Positions 12,601 to 27,600 of a stretch of DNA of 64,000 nt are shown in pieces (position 1 is the first letter of the stretch; each line of letters begins with the position of its first letter). The position numbers and the translations under genes are program-made. The notes beneath the pieces are model-generated. The model was given only the letters and a program-made list of their open reading frames with translations. It made no database searches and was not told the DNA's origin. Location: the NCBI GenBank assembly GCA_013368495.1, contig LUCH01002134.1, forward strand, positions 14,351-78,350. The letters run 5' to 3'. The stretch comes from Paragonimus heterotremus (Eukaryota > Platyhelminthes > Trematoda > Plagiorchiida > Troglotrematidae).

Positions 12601-15600
12601 ACTTTTGAACCATTATTTTAATTGGAAGTGTTTCGTCCCAGAGGCACTTTTAATTTTTATCCGCTTGCATCTATGACGACATAGCTGAATACACGACTAC
12701 AAGTACATTCTGGATAGAGTTATTGTAAGCCAAAGTAAGTCTTGTTCCCTGCACTACAGGCTACCCTCTACATCACGTTGAAAATCATTCAAAACTAACG
12801 GCAGCTCTTGCATTCAAATAGACCTTCCAGCCAGCCTTTTCCGAAAAAGAACAATAGATTCGAGATGCGGTCTTGTTGGAGCTCTGCAGTAGTGTGTATC
12901 CTTGCGAAACTCGAATTTAATGCTTCGTTTCGAAAGAGACTGGCTGGAAAGTTCATCTGAACGCAAAGGCTGCGATCAAATGTGAACGATGTTCAGTTTG
13001 AAATTAACCAACCCCCCGACTATTTACCAATATTCTCTGTATTACTGGTTGGTTAGTGTGAGAATTTAAAGCCCGAGTTAAACGAATTTGAGTCTAAGAA
13101 AACTGCAAGAAGGTTAGCTGAGTACACAGAAAAACGCAGAGTTGTTTGTAATGGAGAGAAGAATTTGTACTGACATATGTTGGTCCGTCAGTTGATGGTT
13201 ATTACCAACCGCAGAAGCATAGTCGGCAAGTGTCTGAGTAGCTATAGTGAAAATGTTAATATGATCCGAACAATTATCTGCTATAGGTAGTATTGGATGC
13301 AAAATGAGCTCCTGTATAGTCTCGTCAGCACTGTCATTTCGTATAAATGTCTGTAACAAATAACTATGTCGTCCTGAAAAGTAACGGCGTTAAACAGTGA
13401 GGTACGTACTAAAGCATGTTCGTACTTATCAGGCAAAATTTTTACCATGATCATTTCGCCGTTTGAACTAATAAACTGTTGAGTGTATGACTAAAACATT
13501 GGTTTGTTTGTCACAAAAACTGCTCAGAAAATCCTACTGACTGAGTGCAAAACAACTTGGGCCTCTCATCATTAACCACGCAGATCGATTATCATTCCCA
13601 CAGTTTCTTCATGGATTACTAGACAACCGTAAGTGATCCGCCGACTTGTAGATTCAAATCCAGCGTTCAGCTTGATTCAGCACAGTAGAAACTATTGATT
13701 TATCAAATTTATCGAAGCGCTGCTTAGTGTCAAACGTCCGCCAGAACTGTGCGCGAAGACAACTAACAGTGACCCTGTGATTGCTGTGGTTAAAATAGAC
13801 ACCAAAATGCTACCTTTACTCTTTGGTTATCAAATTTTTGCACTTTTCGCACGATCTTTGTAACGCGTGTGTCGCACGTTGGCCGACTGGTGAGGGTGCA
13901 AGAAGTGGTTCCATCTCGTAGAACAGGTGTTCTTGATGGTGATTGAGGCTTGCCAGTAGACTTTAACGTTTGACTGCTAACTATGTTCATTCGCTTCGAC
14001 TACGAATAATTACACTCTAATAGAGCAAACATCCATAACTGACAACTCTGCTGAAACGAATTTTTATAAACATAGTTTAGTAGGTTACGGATACTAACAA
14101 TTAATCCATACAGTCCTATAATGAACACGATAAATTTACAAATGTGCTTTACATGGTGATCTGAGAACCGCCATTTAGAATACAATGATGGCTCACTGGA
14201 ACATAATAAGCATCAACTCAACACATTCATGGTCATTTGTGGACGTTACTCTGATATTGATAAACAAACGAAACTTTACATATTTTGCAGTACCCACCAG
14301 ATCGACAAAGGTTTGTGTCATAAAATGACCTAATGCACTGAACAGAAATCCTATATCAAAACGTGGCACATTCGTTAATTTATTCATTCTCTTTTGCTGA
14401 TTTCGGTCTTCGGTTTAGTTGATAATGCCAAACTGATTGAACTGGATAGACTGAAGAAGGATTTGCAGGATATACGCACGCAATTATGGGAACAGAAAGC
14501 ACCCGGAAGTTCTAACTCGTGAGTTAGGCACATAATTATCAAGTAAGAATTGGCCAGTTTGATGTGTTCATGAGTTTCCAGTGCTTCACTGTACAGTCGT
14601 TGCATTATCAATGTCAAGACGGTGTGTTGTGGAAACTTTAATTATCATTAAAAATTAAGAGGAACCCAATGATAAAGTTTTATAACTTATCGCTGGTATA
14701 AGACTGTCATCCGTGGCAGAAAGCTTGCCACCATAATGAAACTATGCTTCATCCTTTGCCGAGTTCAACACATTCTCCGTTTAAGTCGTCACTGACATTT
14801 GTTGGTTCATAGAGTTTAGTTGTGCTGCCTTCTTATGAATCATGTGGACCCATCTGATTGTGTCATACGCCTCTTCTAAATAAGTGTTATTAACTTCGTT
14901 TCAGGTTGGCTAAAGCTCCGCCTGGCTATTTGCGTCTAAACTCTGATGGAATCAAAATTGCCCAGTTGGAGAGTATGCATCCGTTTGAAAAGGTAACAAA
15001 CGTGGTTCTATGCAATTATACCTCAGACGTACTTTTCTGGGCTTGTCAGTTGTTTGTTTGCACTGGCCAATATGACAAATGCTATGCCTTTCGTTTCTTT
15101 TCAGTTTCACCAATTAAGTAACGTAATCCCGTTAATTTGACAACCGAGCCTATCCAACAGAGGTGTACAACAGTAGCAACATTACATCAAGCGAACCGTC
15201 TAGTGAGCGAGCCCTAAAAGCCTTTGTTTTGTGAGTTGAACAAAAACGTGAAAATGAGCTCTTATTAATTGTACAGTTTAGTTGACCCCCAATCTTGCTC
15301 CCATTTTTTAGTGATACAGGAAGTTTGCTATAATTCAACCAAGTTACCTGAACTTCTTTGTCAGTCTGCTTTAGAAATGGGGCTGATTTAGTAAAATATG
15401 CTAATTATCTAAATCATTTCATCAAATGGCTGGTGGCATTTTTGTTAACAGCTGTCGACTAACCTTTTGGCTTCGGAAGTTCATTCGACTATACATGTGA
15501 TTCATTCGACTAGTTCATTCGACCAATAGGGCTGTTATATTTGGTTTAGCCAAGAAATACCAGGAGTTAAGAACTAGTTTACAGTCTGAGAGCACTTGCC

Positions 15601-18600
15601 TATTTGTCTGATACGGAACAAACGAACTCGCTGCCTACTTATGGCCACCAGCAATCTAACTGTTTACTGTATACGTATGCCTAACTCCTTCGGTTGTGGG
15701 ACTTGATACAACAGCAATGGAAAGCCGTGAATTATATTAGATGGAAGGAACGAAGTTGTGAAAAATCGATATTAAATGGAAGTACATGAAGCACACAGCA
15801 CCAGTACCACTGATCTCTGTCCCTCGACAGCCAGACTGCTTTATTAGTCACTGGTGTTAAATGGCCTCCAGCCTCTAGCCAAGAAAACGGAATCAACTTA
15901 TTGTGACAGTATTTGGTATAAAAGCATTGATGTCGCGAATCCAAATCCTACGCCGGCCACGAGCATGCCAATTCCAGCCAAACAAACCAGGCGCGAACAA
16001 GGCACAATGTGGCAGGCAGTGAGTTGGCGCTAATAATTTCAAACCAGTGACCTCAGCGAAATAATATTTTTATGCTGAATGTTCGACAGAGTCTGTTTGT
16101 CCTGAATAGACTTCAGCACATCTTGTCACAATGTGCCTACAAGGGGCAGCTAATTTTTCGCAGATAATTATAGCTAAAAACAAACTGTGAACAACCTCCG
16201 TACCATTGTGTTGTGTTTCGCAGTAGTGTGTTAGATATAGAGTGAATTTGTCCTGTCTGCTCAATCAGTCACAGAGGTACTAATATCACGCTGGTACTAT
16301 GCTTGATATAAGATAGCAAATGCTATCAGATAGTTCGCCCATATTTTCTCATTCGGGTAAACTTGACAAAAAGAGGGACAACATTTCCTTTTAACTACTA
16401 TCCTTGGACCAAGTATTCCAATTGAAGTATTTCTGGTGTTGATGTTTGTAACAAATGTGGATCATTTATTGCAACGAAGTTGATGACCACTTATGAGTAG
16501 TTAGCCCATAAAACACTGAGAATACCGTGGTAGCCTAGCAACAGACCAAACTTTTTCAACAAGTGCTGGAAATTTGCGTTGCTCGCATTTTCGAACCTAA
16601 GTCGTGTGGTAAGAGACGAATGGTTTTAGTAAAGATGCCCCTTCTTCCAAATGGATTATTCTACCACTAGCATGGTTCCGCCCAATCAACGGAACTAAGT
16701 AAGAAAGGTTGCTTTCTTTTCACAGGCAAGCAAATAATCAAACTCCCGCGAAATCCTCGAAGATATCAGATGATATCTATCTATCCCAAAAGTCAGTTAA
16801 TTGGACGAGTTAATGAAAATCTTGATCTCGTTGGTTTGTACACTGCTCGTCTTCTTAAACGGTCAAAGGAGTAAATCATTCTTACAAAAAATTGCGCATT
16901 AAACGGAATGTTGTAATGTGGTCCGCTTTGCGTGTTCTAACTTCGTAAATGCATACACGTTCAGCAACGCCATACGTAAATTCACAGGGAAGTATTCGGA
17001 TTCTAAAGTAATTTAAAAGTAACACACACTGTGTTCCAAAACCAGAACAATTTGGGTCCCTACGACCTAAGGACTATTGGTACAAAAAACACAGTTGGCT
17101 AAGTTTGATGATTTTGTATGGCCTTTTGATAATATGGCGTGCTAATAGGAGTTATGACACCAACTCCTTAAGTGTGGTGAAATCTTTTGTTAACCATGCG
17201 CATAAGCATTACACGTGGGATATCCTGTTTGTTGTTGTTGTTGAGGTTTTTACTAAATCTTCGGCAATTCCGTTCTGGTAGCATGGTTGTGGGTTCAGTT
17301 TACACAAACGAATTTCACTTAAAAATCAGTCGAATTCTTTACAACAAATATCTCGGTGGAGCATAGATGATGTTATTGCCGTCTACACCAGTTGATACAA
17401 ATTATGTCTCGCCGAAAAACACTGATATTCGCATTTGTGGATAATTTCTTTTGATACCCAACCCCAGTGGTCCATCTCAATATTCCATTACAAGGAGTCG
17501 GTACTCACCAGAACAGTTGAAGATCCGTCGACATTACTGATTTGCAAACTAGGACAGTGACAAACTGACCGCGTTAAAATCGTACACATATCTTACAGAT
17601 CCGAGTTTAAGAAACTTCATAAACTATATATTTTACCTGTTACCTTATAACACCGTCGTTCGGAGGCTGCCTATCTACCCAATCAAATTTATAAAGGATC
17701 AGTCAATAAGTGAATGCGTTAGTTCCGTAAATCTCTCAGGTACACAACAATCCAACGTCTAAGTTCGTTTTACTAGGTCATAAAATGATATTAGGTAGGG
17801 TTGAAAGACGCAACGTCTCAACACTCATAAACGATTGGTCGCAAAGGTCAAAGACTACGGTATGCCTAAAACCAATCAGCTGCATCATGTTTATGGACTA
17901 AGGAAGAGACCGACGCTCTGGTGTTTTATCCGAACGACATTAGCGGTGGTGTGAAAAGTTGGTCGACTTTGACGTTAGGTGGTTCCTGCTAAGCGCACGC
18001 AAAAGACGGAAGTGTCTGTTTGACCTTCAGAAGAAGTAATGGGTGTACTTTCTTGATTTGTGGAGCACTCGGTAACGCTGGAAATGGGCTGAGCGGCATA
18101 TCCTCCAGGTTGTTAAGTGTGATACTGTGAGTTTTGGTTATGAAACTGAAGCCATGTTGGGCAGACTGGATGTGTACGGAGGTACGTGCCATTTATGACA
18201 CGTTGACCTAATAAACAAAAATCCTGAAACATGTATACATTAATAAAAACTGATTTCTTTAAATCAGTTAGCAGAATCGTGCTAAAACTACATGTCTAAA
18301 CTACCAACCCAGGGAGCTTGCTGGAACACGAAATATAAATAACAACACAGATGTTCTCATAGTTCAGCGTTTTCGTTTTTAACATACTCCTGTTTAGTAT
18401 ATTTGATTCACGGTCATATCAAGAGCTGCCCTGGATATTCCTAAGCACTCCGACATTTTTTGTGTGAAAAACGTTCACTTGTTTCTTTTATTTACAAAAA
18501 TAGGGAGCACTGTGGTTTATCCAGTGAGAAAGACCATCACTAATTATCCAGCGAAAAGTTATAGACAGTCGATGGAGCAATTTACCAACGATAAATTCTT

Positions 18601-21600
18601 CATGAAGAGTATTATCGGACGCGTGTAACTACCCAACCATAATGTAGTGGTTTCATGTCAGTCAGGTATCAAATCTCGAACAGTTTTAAACGCAGAGATG
18701 TAATGTTTGATTTTAAAGTTTTTAATTTTGTTTCCATTATCATTTTTAGTACACTCTCACGCAATCCACGATTGACTACTTGAAGAAACCTACTTTCGAT
18801 ATCTGGCACTGGGAACCAAACGAGGTATGTGCAGTTTCAATACTTTTGGAACATCCGCCGTAGGTATTTGTCTTCCCTTGTTTTTTGAGCAACACGAGAG
18901 TAGCCCACTTATCTCGTTTGAAACTGCCCATTGGAAAATCGTTCGTGAGTTAATTGAAAGAAGACTATACAACGGTTCTTTATTGGTTTTCATGTTACGG
19001 TCTCATTTAACATTTTGCGCTGAATCAACCCTGTGAGAAAATTAAGCAGACTCAAATGAAGTGACACAGTTTATCCACTTTGTCACATCATAAATATCAC
19101 GTACTAGCCTTTTAACCGGCTGGTAGTTTCTACTAAGTTGCCGTTATTTCAAGTGTTGATCAGCAGACCTAGATCACGTGCTACTAGCTAATAGGGGTGA
19201 ACTTTAGTCGGTAAATGTTGTTCAGTTTTGATATGTACACCTGAATTGCGTGGGATTTACTCACCACAGTTAGCAGACCCCTGTGCAACTTTTGGTGCAG
19301 ACGGAGTTATTGGACTGCTAATTTCTATTCGATTAGGTAGCAACGCTCCAATGGGATCATTGTGAAGGTGTGGTTCGTATTGTTTTCTGTGCATGCTCAC
19401 TTGCGCATATGTTTTTGTGTCATCCATCGACGAAGTGTTCTGTTCTGTCCATAAAAATGTAGTCTGTTGTGTTTGCATCTGGATGGTTACACTGACCAGC
19501 ATACTGCCCCTGACTGCTTCGTTAATTTGGGCCAGTCTAGGGATGACATCGTACATTTTAAATCATAATAGTCACCTATCATATAGTAACTTCAAAACTG
19601 CTTCAGTATTGTAGGTTCCGTGCTTAGTCGTGCACAGTAAGTGAAGATGGACTGTATCTTCCTCAGTGAACAGCTTGTACTCTCGGAATAGATGGTTTGC
19701 TGATGAGGATCTCACTGACTCAACTTCCTGTGACAACACAGCCTCTGTAATAGGATCAACATCAATTTCTCGATAGGATTGTGGAAATGATTGGTTTACG
19801 AGTTCTGCGAAGTCACGGCAGCAGGTTGATCGATCAGCCTTACTTCGCCTTGTCCCACCAAGTCACTAAGCAAGCTTTGGGAGATCTGTCTGCACTGAAG
19901 GGCAGAGCTTTCCAGTTGGATGCACTGGTTACTGTTTCAAAACCCATCCACGTTATCTGTTCTTGAGAAGTGCACACAAAGACTTATCCAGTGCTATTTG
20001 ATCTGAGCGATGACAGTGGACGTCAAAAATACCGATATCTATTAATTCTGACCTCACTTCGCAAGACTGATTTATATAAACTGAACATTAATCACATTTC
20101 ATCGCAACTGTCGCAGTCAGCACCTCTCAAAAAGAACTAGATTTGAGTCTCGCTTTGTTAGAGCTCGTCAGTAGTGCATTTGTTAATTCGTTTGTGTCTC
20201 CGCTCGAGTCGGCCGGGAAAACTGAGCAAATGAGCGAATGTGGCTGGGCGTTTACTTGTGACGGCTCAGTCGTACTTAATGTAAGGCCAGTAGCACAGTG
20301 GTCAATACCGGTGCCTCATGAAAACGGGGGCGGATTCCTAGTTACGGTCTTGGCAAGAATGGGCACTACTGGTGAGCTTTAACAAGAGAGCTTTTCGAAT
20401 ATAGTGTTTCTTTCCGGAAGGTGCTGACTGATAAAAACCTGTGGAACTGCGACAGCTGCGATAAATTGTGAGTTATGTTCAGTTTATATGAAACCAAAAT
20501 TCCCTACCACTCACCGTAATCAAGATTGACTTGGTTTGCTTGTTATCAGACTTTGCTGTCCGTCACACCCAGGAGTTCACCGTTGACATGCAGTATTCGT
20601 GTGGGCGTTACCCAAATTGTTTTTTCGTAAATATGTTTCGCCTACGTGGTAAAAGAGCTAAATGCGCCAGTCCACAGCCCACAATATCAGCGCACAATAT
20701 CAGGCACAAAAACTAACATGACAGTCACATCATGAACTTAAGCATCGAAAGTTATTCATGATTGACACGCCGTTCAGCTACCAGATAAAAGCTGTAAATA
20801 GTTCGCATAAAATGCACCTAATTTTGCATACATATAACTTCACGTTTACCGATCTTGCTTTGCGAAACTAACGTTTTAAATCAGTAAATCGCAGTGAATT
20901 ATATCTAAATGTTTCCGTTCACCCAGTATGCTAATGGCCATAGGCTAAGAGGTTTGCCACTTCGTCACTTACAAGCTGAAAATAAATATCTTATTGCATC
21001 TTTTGCAAGGAAATAGAAACTTCATCTGGCTTCCTTTAAAAGTAGCGGTATTTTGGTCTCTATTTTGTTACATCTCGTCTGTGCCGCACAGGACCAACAA
21101 TTTAACGCCGATTCGTTTTCGTGTAAGAACGCTGTTGACCACTGAGTCATTAACTCCATAATAGGCTCAACCGAATTACTACACGTGAACGTTCAACCAG
21201 TTTCGCTTGTGATCAATGCTAATATCATTCGTGAAGGAAACAATTCTTCCCAGCTCTAGGTACTTAATTTCCTTCCGTTCCAACTGGTAGGTACAAACAA
21301 TGTTCACGGGCAAACGTGACTGAGTTTTACGTAGTATAATGTGACCATGATTAAATTGAGCTTAGTAGTGCAGTGGTTAACATGAAAGTCTGACCGGAGT
21401 TCTAGTTCTGACCGTGGCAAAGAGAAGTGTCACTGTTGAGCTCCAACAACAGTTAAACTCGAATCTATTGTTTTTTTTAAAGTGCTGACTGCGAGCCTAT
21501 AGGAACGAAACAGCTGCGATCGTACTTGAGTGATTTTGGAGTTATATCAGTCATCGGTTATCCTATCTTATAGTAAATACTTAGCTGCTTCCATGTGTTA

Positions 21601-24600
21601 GTTGGATAATAAAAGAGTTTAAACAATGGAAAATTTAAAGTCTAAGGTGCCACAATTGTTAATTAATGTAAAAAGGTTAATCTTGTTAACTTTAGAAGAA
21701 TACCAGCAACAAGTCGCCTGTGATGGCGTGGAATATGATACTCTCAGTTTGTTGTTGACACCTGCCGTACAGTCAACCCTTTCACATTCTGATTCTCTTA
21801 GGATTATAACTTTGTGATCCACACTTCAAAAATGTTCGGATTGTCTCAGCTGTACACGTTACTGTTGGCTGAAAGAATAAAAGCCCTAACTCGGCAGACG
21901 ACAGTCTTACCTGAGAGTCCTATCCAATAGACAAACTCGACTCATTATGATCTCCAAAACGACATATAAGTCTCAACCGTAAAATTCGGATTCACGGAGA
22001 ATGTATTGAGTTCACAAGTTTGTGTTTCATAAAATCTTTGGCGGATCCTACAAATCAGTTGGCGGTGTAAAACCCACACGACTAATAAATGTTGGCAGAA
22101 CTCAGTACAAACTCAGGATAATAAAACACTATACTGAATGGAAAACGTTTATTGGTTCAACCGAGTAATTCATACTATCGTAGGATGCTTCCAACTTCTC
22201 AGATCGGTTCATCAAACAGTTAGTCTATGTCCTCTAAAGATTACATAACTACTTTATGAACGTTTGACCGGAACCAGACCCGCATTCGACCTACAGTTCA
22301 TAGAATGATAAAAGCGTATTATCAAGTCATGTGATTTATCCACTGAGTACTTTTGTTCCTGTTCTTTCAATTATCCCCCGCAAATCAGATGCTGGCATTA
22401 TTGGAACATATGTATATGGAGCTGGGTGTTGTTGAAGAGTTTAAAATCAATCCAATCACCATGAAGCGTTGGTTGGTAAGTTTTCAAAGAATGAACTACT
22501 GCCAAGTTTATCCACAGTTACTTTTGGTCAGATGGGACGTAGTAACACTGTGGCTACCTAACTGATCGACTTCGATCACATCATTTACAGCCGGAGTTTT
22601 TATATTCGTTGCTGCTCCGACAAATTTTCCGTCTTATTACTTGGTAGATCTGTGTCCGAAGAGTTTGAGAAATGATAGCCATCCACGTTTTTTGTTGCCT
22701 GATTTGGACGTTGAACTGACTTGGCAGTACTGTTACAGCTATGAGCACGCTGATGAAATTCCATATACAATTTATTCGGTTACTGTTTCCGTCATCGGCT
22801 CTATTCTTGTTTAAACATGTACGGTAAAAAGGGTAGAGGGATACTTACGCCTGCAAAGCTTGTAATATCGTTACTCATATCTCCTGTTAAATATATATAA
22901 TGTCCTCACTTTGCTAGTTCATTCAGGGATTATTCCAACCAGCGGGAGGGCGGTCAGGTTTTATAGCTTTCTGGTAGTGTACAAATTGTGTGCTAGTGAA
23001 GTTGAACGACCTAAGATTCTAGTTTACAAAGTCGCTAATAAGTAAGCTACGGACAATCGTTTATAGCCGTCTGTGGATTTTTTTGAATCAGGTATCAATA
23101 CAACACAAACAAAACAATTCAGCTAATATTTGAATGGTTCATTCTGAAGTTCAACCTAGATAAAGTATATTTAGTACTAAACAGTTACCCTTGGTTTTCA
23201 TCGGTTTTCAATCGAACTTACATGACGGAACGCAGTGCGGCTTAATTTCTAAGACCATCCGCTATCCACCTAGATAATTCACTACTTATACTGTTTGCCC
23301 TTGATAAGCGCTCTGGCTCATCGGAGAGCTGCGTGATTTCAAGTAGTTATGCTCACTTCTAAAATCTTTAAAATAACGTTACTTCTAACAACAAAACCTT
23401 TGCAACGTCATGTTCACATGTATTTATTATGATCTGTTAGACGTAGAATGTAGGCGTAGAGAAATCCATCTCAGGCTTTGAAATATAATTCATGTCAGTG
23501 AGTTTCCACATCTCTCGTTTATGGATAAGTTACTGGTAGTTTGACAATTCATTAGTCACCAATAGTGGTCAAGTGGGAGTGGTGATCTAACTCAATCAAA
23601 CAAATCCTCAGCTGTTCATGAACAATAAAAAGTTATTCAACAAATCCAATTTATTTTATCGCTTCAGCCTGAGTTGGAAACATTTATCCTGGTGTTAACG
23701 AACAGAGTTAAAACGAAAGCTACTTATTCTTCTCTGTATCTGATCAGGTGGCCTGAAAATTACTTAAAAGCAAACGTGACGGGGCTTCTGTGTATGACAG
23801 CTTGACCGTGTCTGACATCAGATCAGTAACAGTGGTCAACAAAGGTGTCTCATCAGACATTCGATCGGAGTTCAGTTCAAAGTTGCGACAAGGAGATATA
23901 CTGTTAGTGAGCTATAGCACAAACAGTGCGCAAGTCTAGTGCTCTCTTTAGGCGGCAGCCGAAAATTCAGTGCGAATGACAAAGCTGCAGCCATCCGCGG
24001 AAAATAATACATATACGTTCATGCATCCCAGTATTTGCCACCCCTTGATCTAGTGGATTATCGTCTGACCCACCGCTCGCTGGTGGCCTTACACCCTGAC
24101 GCTTGTTTACTGGTCGTGGACTGGAAGCCCGGGAACGCGTTGGACTGGTGATACCTACCAAGTTTAAAACAATTCACCGACACCAGCCCTGTACAAACTT
24201 TTCTCATTCCCTTCTGGAGCTATGGTGGATGCTTAGTTGTTCGCGGCGCAATCAGAAGTGTTTAATCTATATTAGGCCTTGGGGAAACCACATATCGTCC
24301 TGCAAACCCGGTGACCACGGTTAGAATCCGCGTGTATAATTGATTGCAGAGAGCTCTGGTGAAATGCAAGAAGCTTGATTCTTGTGGTAATTTAGAGGAA
24401 TTAACAGGAAAATATGTCGACTACCATTATACCTTTCCGTTGCAAGCCGCTTGAACTGGCCAGCCAGATGTTGGTGGCTGTATGTTTGGTCGACCCAAGT
24501 CACTTCAGTGAAATTGCTTGTCAGCGTTTGAAATGTGCTAACATAGGAGGCGTCCACCAAATAAACCGGTGTAAATCCTCTTGGTTCTATACGATGTAGT

Positions 24601-27600
24601 TTTGTTGGTATCCGTATCCCCGGGTTCTACGACAAAGGACCACCAAACTAAACGTAGCAAAACGACAGGCGGCCGAAGTAGTAATGTATACTTATAATTT
24701 CCACTTAAACTCTTGCATTTCTACATAATTTCATTACAAATTGTATGCTGCAACCACTCTTAGTCAGCTGCCTCACAGAGCGTTTCGAAGAGCTCATATG
24801 GCCTTCCATCCCTAGCCCATATACACTGATTATGTTTGGTGTCCCAACTTCGTAGTCCATCAGCAAATTGAAAGCGATCAATGATCTAACAAACTGACTA
24901 TCCATTGTGATTGAGGGGTAAAGTAGGAAAGTCACCAGGGTTCATTTAAATGTCGGGGGTGGGGGCTCATTTTTAACAATTCAACTTACATTCCGTGCCT
25001 TCTGTTGATTGAAGCGCTTTGTGTAAAATATTATTTTTCCAAAAGGTATACCATAACACTATTAAAAATTTCATGCAGTTGACAGTTAGCATCAGGTTTC
25101 GGCTGGAGCCGCCTAACAGCGTTCACAAAATTTCATGTAAATAAATAGATTATTCAGAATGAGTTTATTGTGGTGCACCATTAGTAAACGTTTTCACGAA
25201 TTAAACGATGTACAGCACGACTTTCTCACACCTTTCCGATCACTTTACTCCTCCGTTTGTAACTGTGTTCAGGAGCATCGTGATCTTGCTGTGTGCAACC
25301 CCTACTAATAACACACATTAATATTTTTATTTTCCTGACTGCTATCCATTTTTATCTACTTACAGCCTAAATCACACTTGTACCAAAGTTTTAGTTTACG
25401 GGAGATTGCTAGGATGTATTAACAAATATCTGGCTGTGGTAGCCACATACTTATTAATTGGTTGAGGGTGAAGTGTGTCAATCTAACTTTTGGGGTAAAG
25501 TGAAAGCCAACAGTTATTATTGACGAACAGGCGGTCATTTCGATTGAAACTCGTGTTGAGTACGTTTCATTGAAATTCCAGAAAGAGATGAGAATTAATA
25601 CTGGCTTCAAACCTTTCCACTAACCAGGAATTTTTGCAGTGAGAATTAAAACATCGATTTCTGTGTCTTATTTCGGGGCGACTGGGTAACTAGACTATAA
25701 CCTACATGCAGCTGTGATCCCGAGTCTAAATATGACAATTTGGTTATACATGTTCGCTTCACGAATACGGAAGCAGGAGGTCGACGTCTGGTCGGAGCAA
25801 GAGTGTGTATCAATAATGATGGAGCACGATAGAAGACTAAGGATAATTAAGGGGGCGAAAGATGAGAACAAAAGCGAGTGATAATCCTTTTACAGAAAAT
25901 TTTGATTATCATCACTTTATTTCATGTGGTATCCTTTTGATTATCTTCCACAACCTCATAAGGCAGAAGGCGCCAATTTAAGTCTTCATTCTATTATCTT
26001 AAATTCGTCAGTCCAACCGACAGCAAAAGGTTGCAGCATGCAAGTTCTAGCATACCAATATAAACAGTCCTTCTTCACCGTTTTGCTGTTCTAATTGTCT
26101 GAAAGTTTATATTTGTCGATTGTTTGTTCTTCACTGGTTTTTCTCAACAATTTTTTTCAAAGTTCCAAAAGGCGGTTTGATTAGACCAGTCTGCAAACGG
26201 TTTCTTGTCGACCTTGGTTCCATTAGGGTTAGGTTAATGTACACTATACAGAAAACTTAGACTGTTTATGAATCGGATGGTTTTTCGGTAATAAATACGC
26301 AAAAGCAGCAGTTGGATCAGCTTTTTGAAAACAGTTACCTGTTTAGTCAACTGCACACAATCACTGCTCTTCTTTCCACCACTCCATGTATTCCCAACTT
26401 CCATGGCAACGCTGTCCCCAAGTATATTAGCTTAAGTGTATTTTTTGACTTCAAACAGTTTGAACATACTCATTTATCCACGTTCAAGCTAGACCTATGC
26501 CATTGGTGGCTGTATACTGCGTGTTCAGAAAATGGGCGTTACCCAAATTCTGAGTCGAGAAAATGTTCACTGTAGCAGAAGAGACATGACTTTAGTAATA
26601 GTAGTTAGCCTACTCAACCATTTCGAAGTTAGAAGTGTCCATGTTCATATTGGAAAACATGTTGTTTCATTTTATCCGAACTACATCGGTATCTATATTT
26701 CATTGTCCCAAACTTAGTAAACTAATTACGGTGATTTACCCTTCTTCGGCAAAACAAAAATATCACAAAATAATAAGAGTAGGATGGAAAATAACAATAG
26801 ACGCCGTTAAGTGGGCAAACAAATGGTTCCGTTGTAAATCACTCTTTGGAAATAGTTTGTCACGTCCAAAACTCGTTTATAAACACACAAATATTTACGA
26901 AAATGAAAGTTAACCTCATGTTTCAGAATTCCTAAACCTTCTTCTTGTGAGTCATGAACCCATTTCTATCAAAACAGCACAGACAATAGTATTGCCAAGA
27001 ATTTCGTGAATATTTACAGAAAATTCATTGCTTCCTAATTATGTACAATGGTTTTTAAAGGTTGCATATACTCTCCTCCAGGTGATTTTTATATTTGGTC
27101 AAAATCTCTATACTGTGCAAGCAACCGTCTCTCGGTTTATCCAATTTGGGTTCCCTGCTTTCCCCAATACCCTGTTGCAGTTGTCAATGCAGGCAAACTA
27201 TCGCAACAATCCGTTTCACAATTTCCGTCACTCATTCTGTGTTACCCAAATGATGTACGGTATGCTGTATCTGTGTGGGCTGAATAAAACTCTGACCAAA
27301 GAGGAATTGGGAATTCTGTTGACGGCCGCCGTTTGCCACGATTTGGATCATCCGGGATACAACAATTCGTGAGTGAAAAACAACGAACGCTGTTGCATGT
27401 TTACCAGGAGGTTGTGATACATCTTTTAAATTTTGACCAGACTGATCGTTGTCATTCAAAGGTGTTCCATTTAGAAGGTGCGCTCGTAGCTACAGTTTGT
27501 TGATATACAAACTGATCAGGAAAGCTGGTGTAATGGTCTCAATTTTATAGACCACTTATGGTAACACATTCATGTTCCATATTCAGTGAGGAAATTGATG

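Larger units (their letters stand above)
10134..14418 (+). other. PDE9 intron with inverted SINE remnants
   Basis: A 4.3-kb AT-rich intron. It holds a decayed head-to-head pair of SINE tails at about 12785-13015 (listed separately). No other gene, RNA or repeat is recognised. The short frames at 11.0-11.6 kb and 13.1-14.4 kb look like chance. Confidence 0.5.
18825..22388 (+). other. PDE9 intron with SINE copies
   Basis: A 3.6-kb intron holding an inverted head-to-head SINE pair at 20075-20505 and another plus-strand SINE at about 21340-21555. Several short ORFs (for example 19257-19556, 20143-20382) overlap or flank these repeats and look non-coding. Confidence 0.6.

Noticed and set aside
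23967..24330. GC-richer stretch as a tRNA-SINE
   Set aside because: A loose B-box-like GGTTAGAATCC is present, but no A box at proper spacing and no match to the SINE consensus.
27028..27180. Open frame extending PDE9 exon 27181 upstream as coding
   Set aside because: The added residues show no PDE9 similarity, and the acceptor at 27180 gives exactly the human spacing and the right phase.
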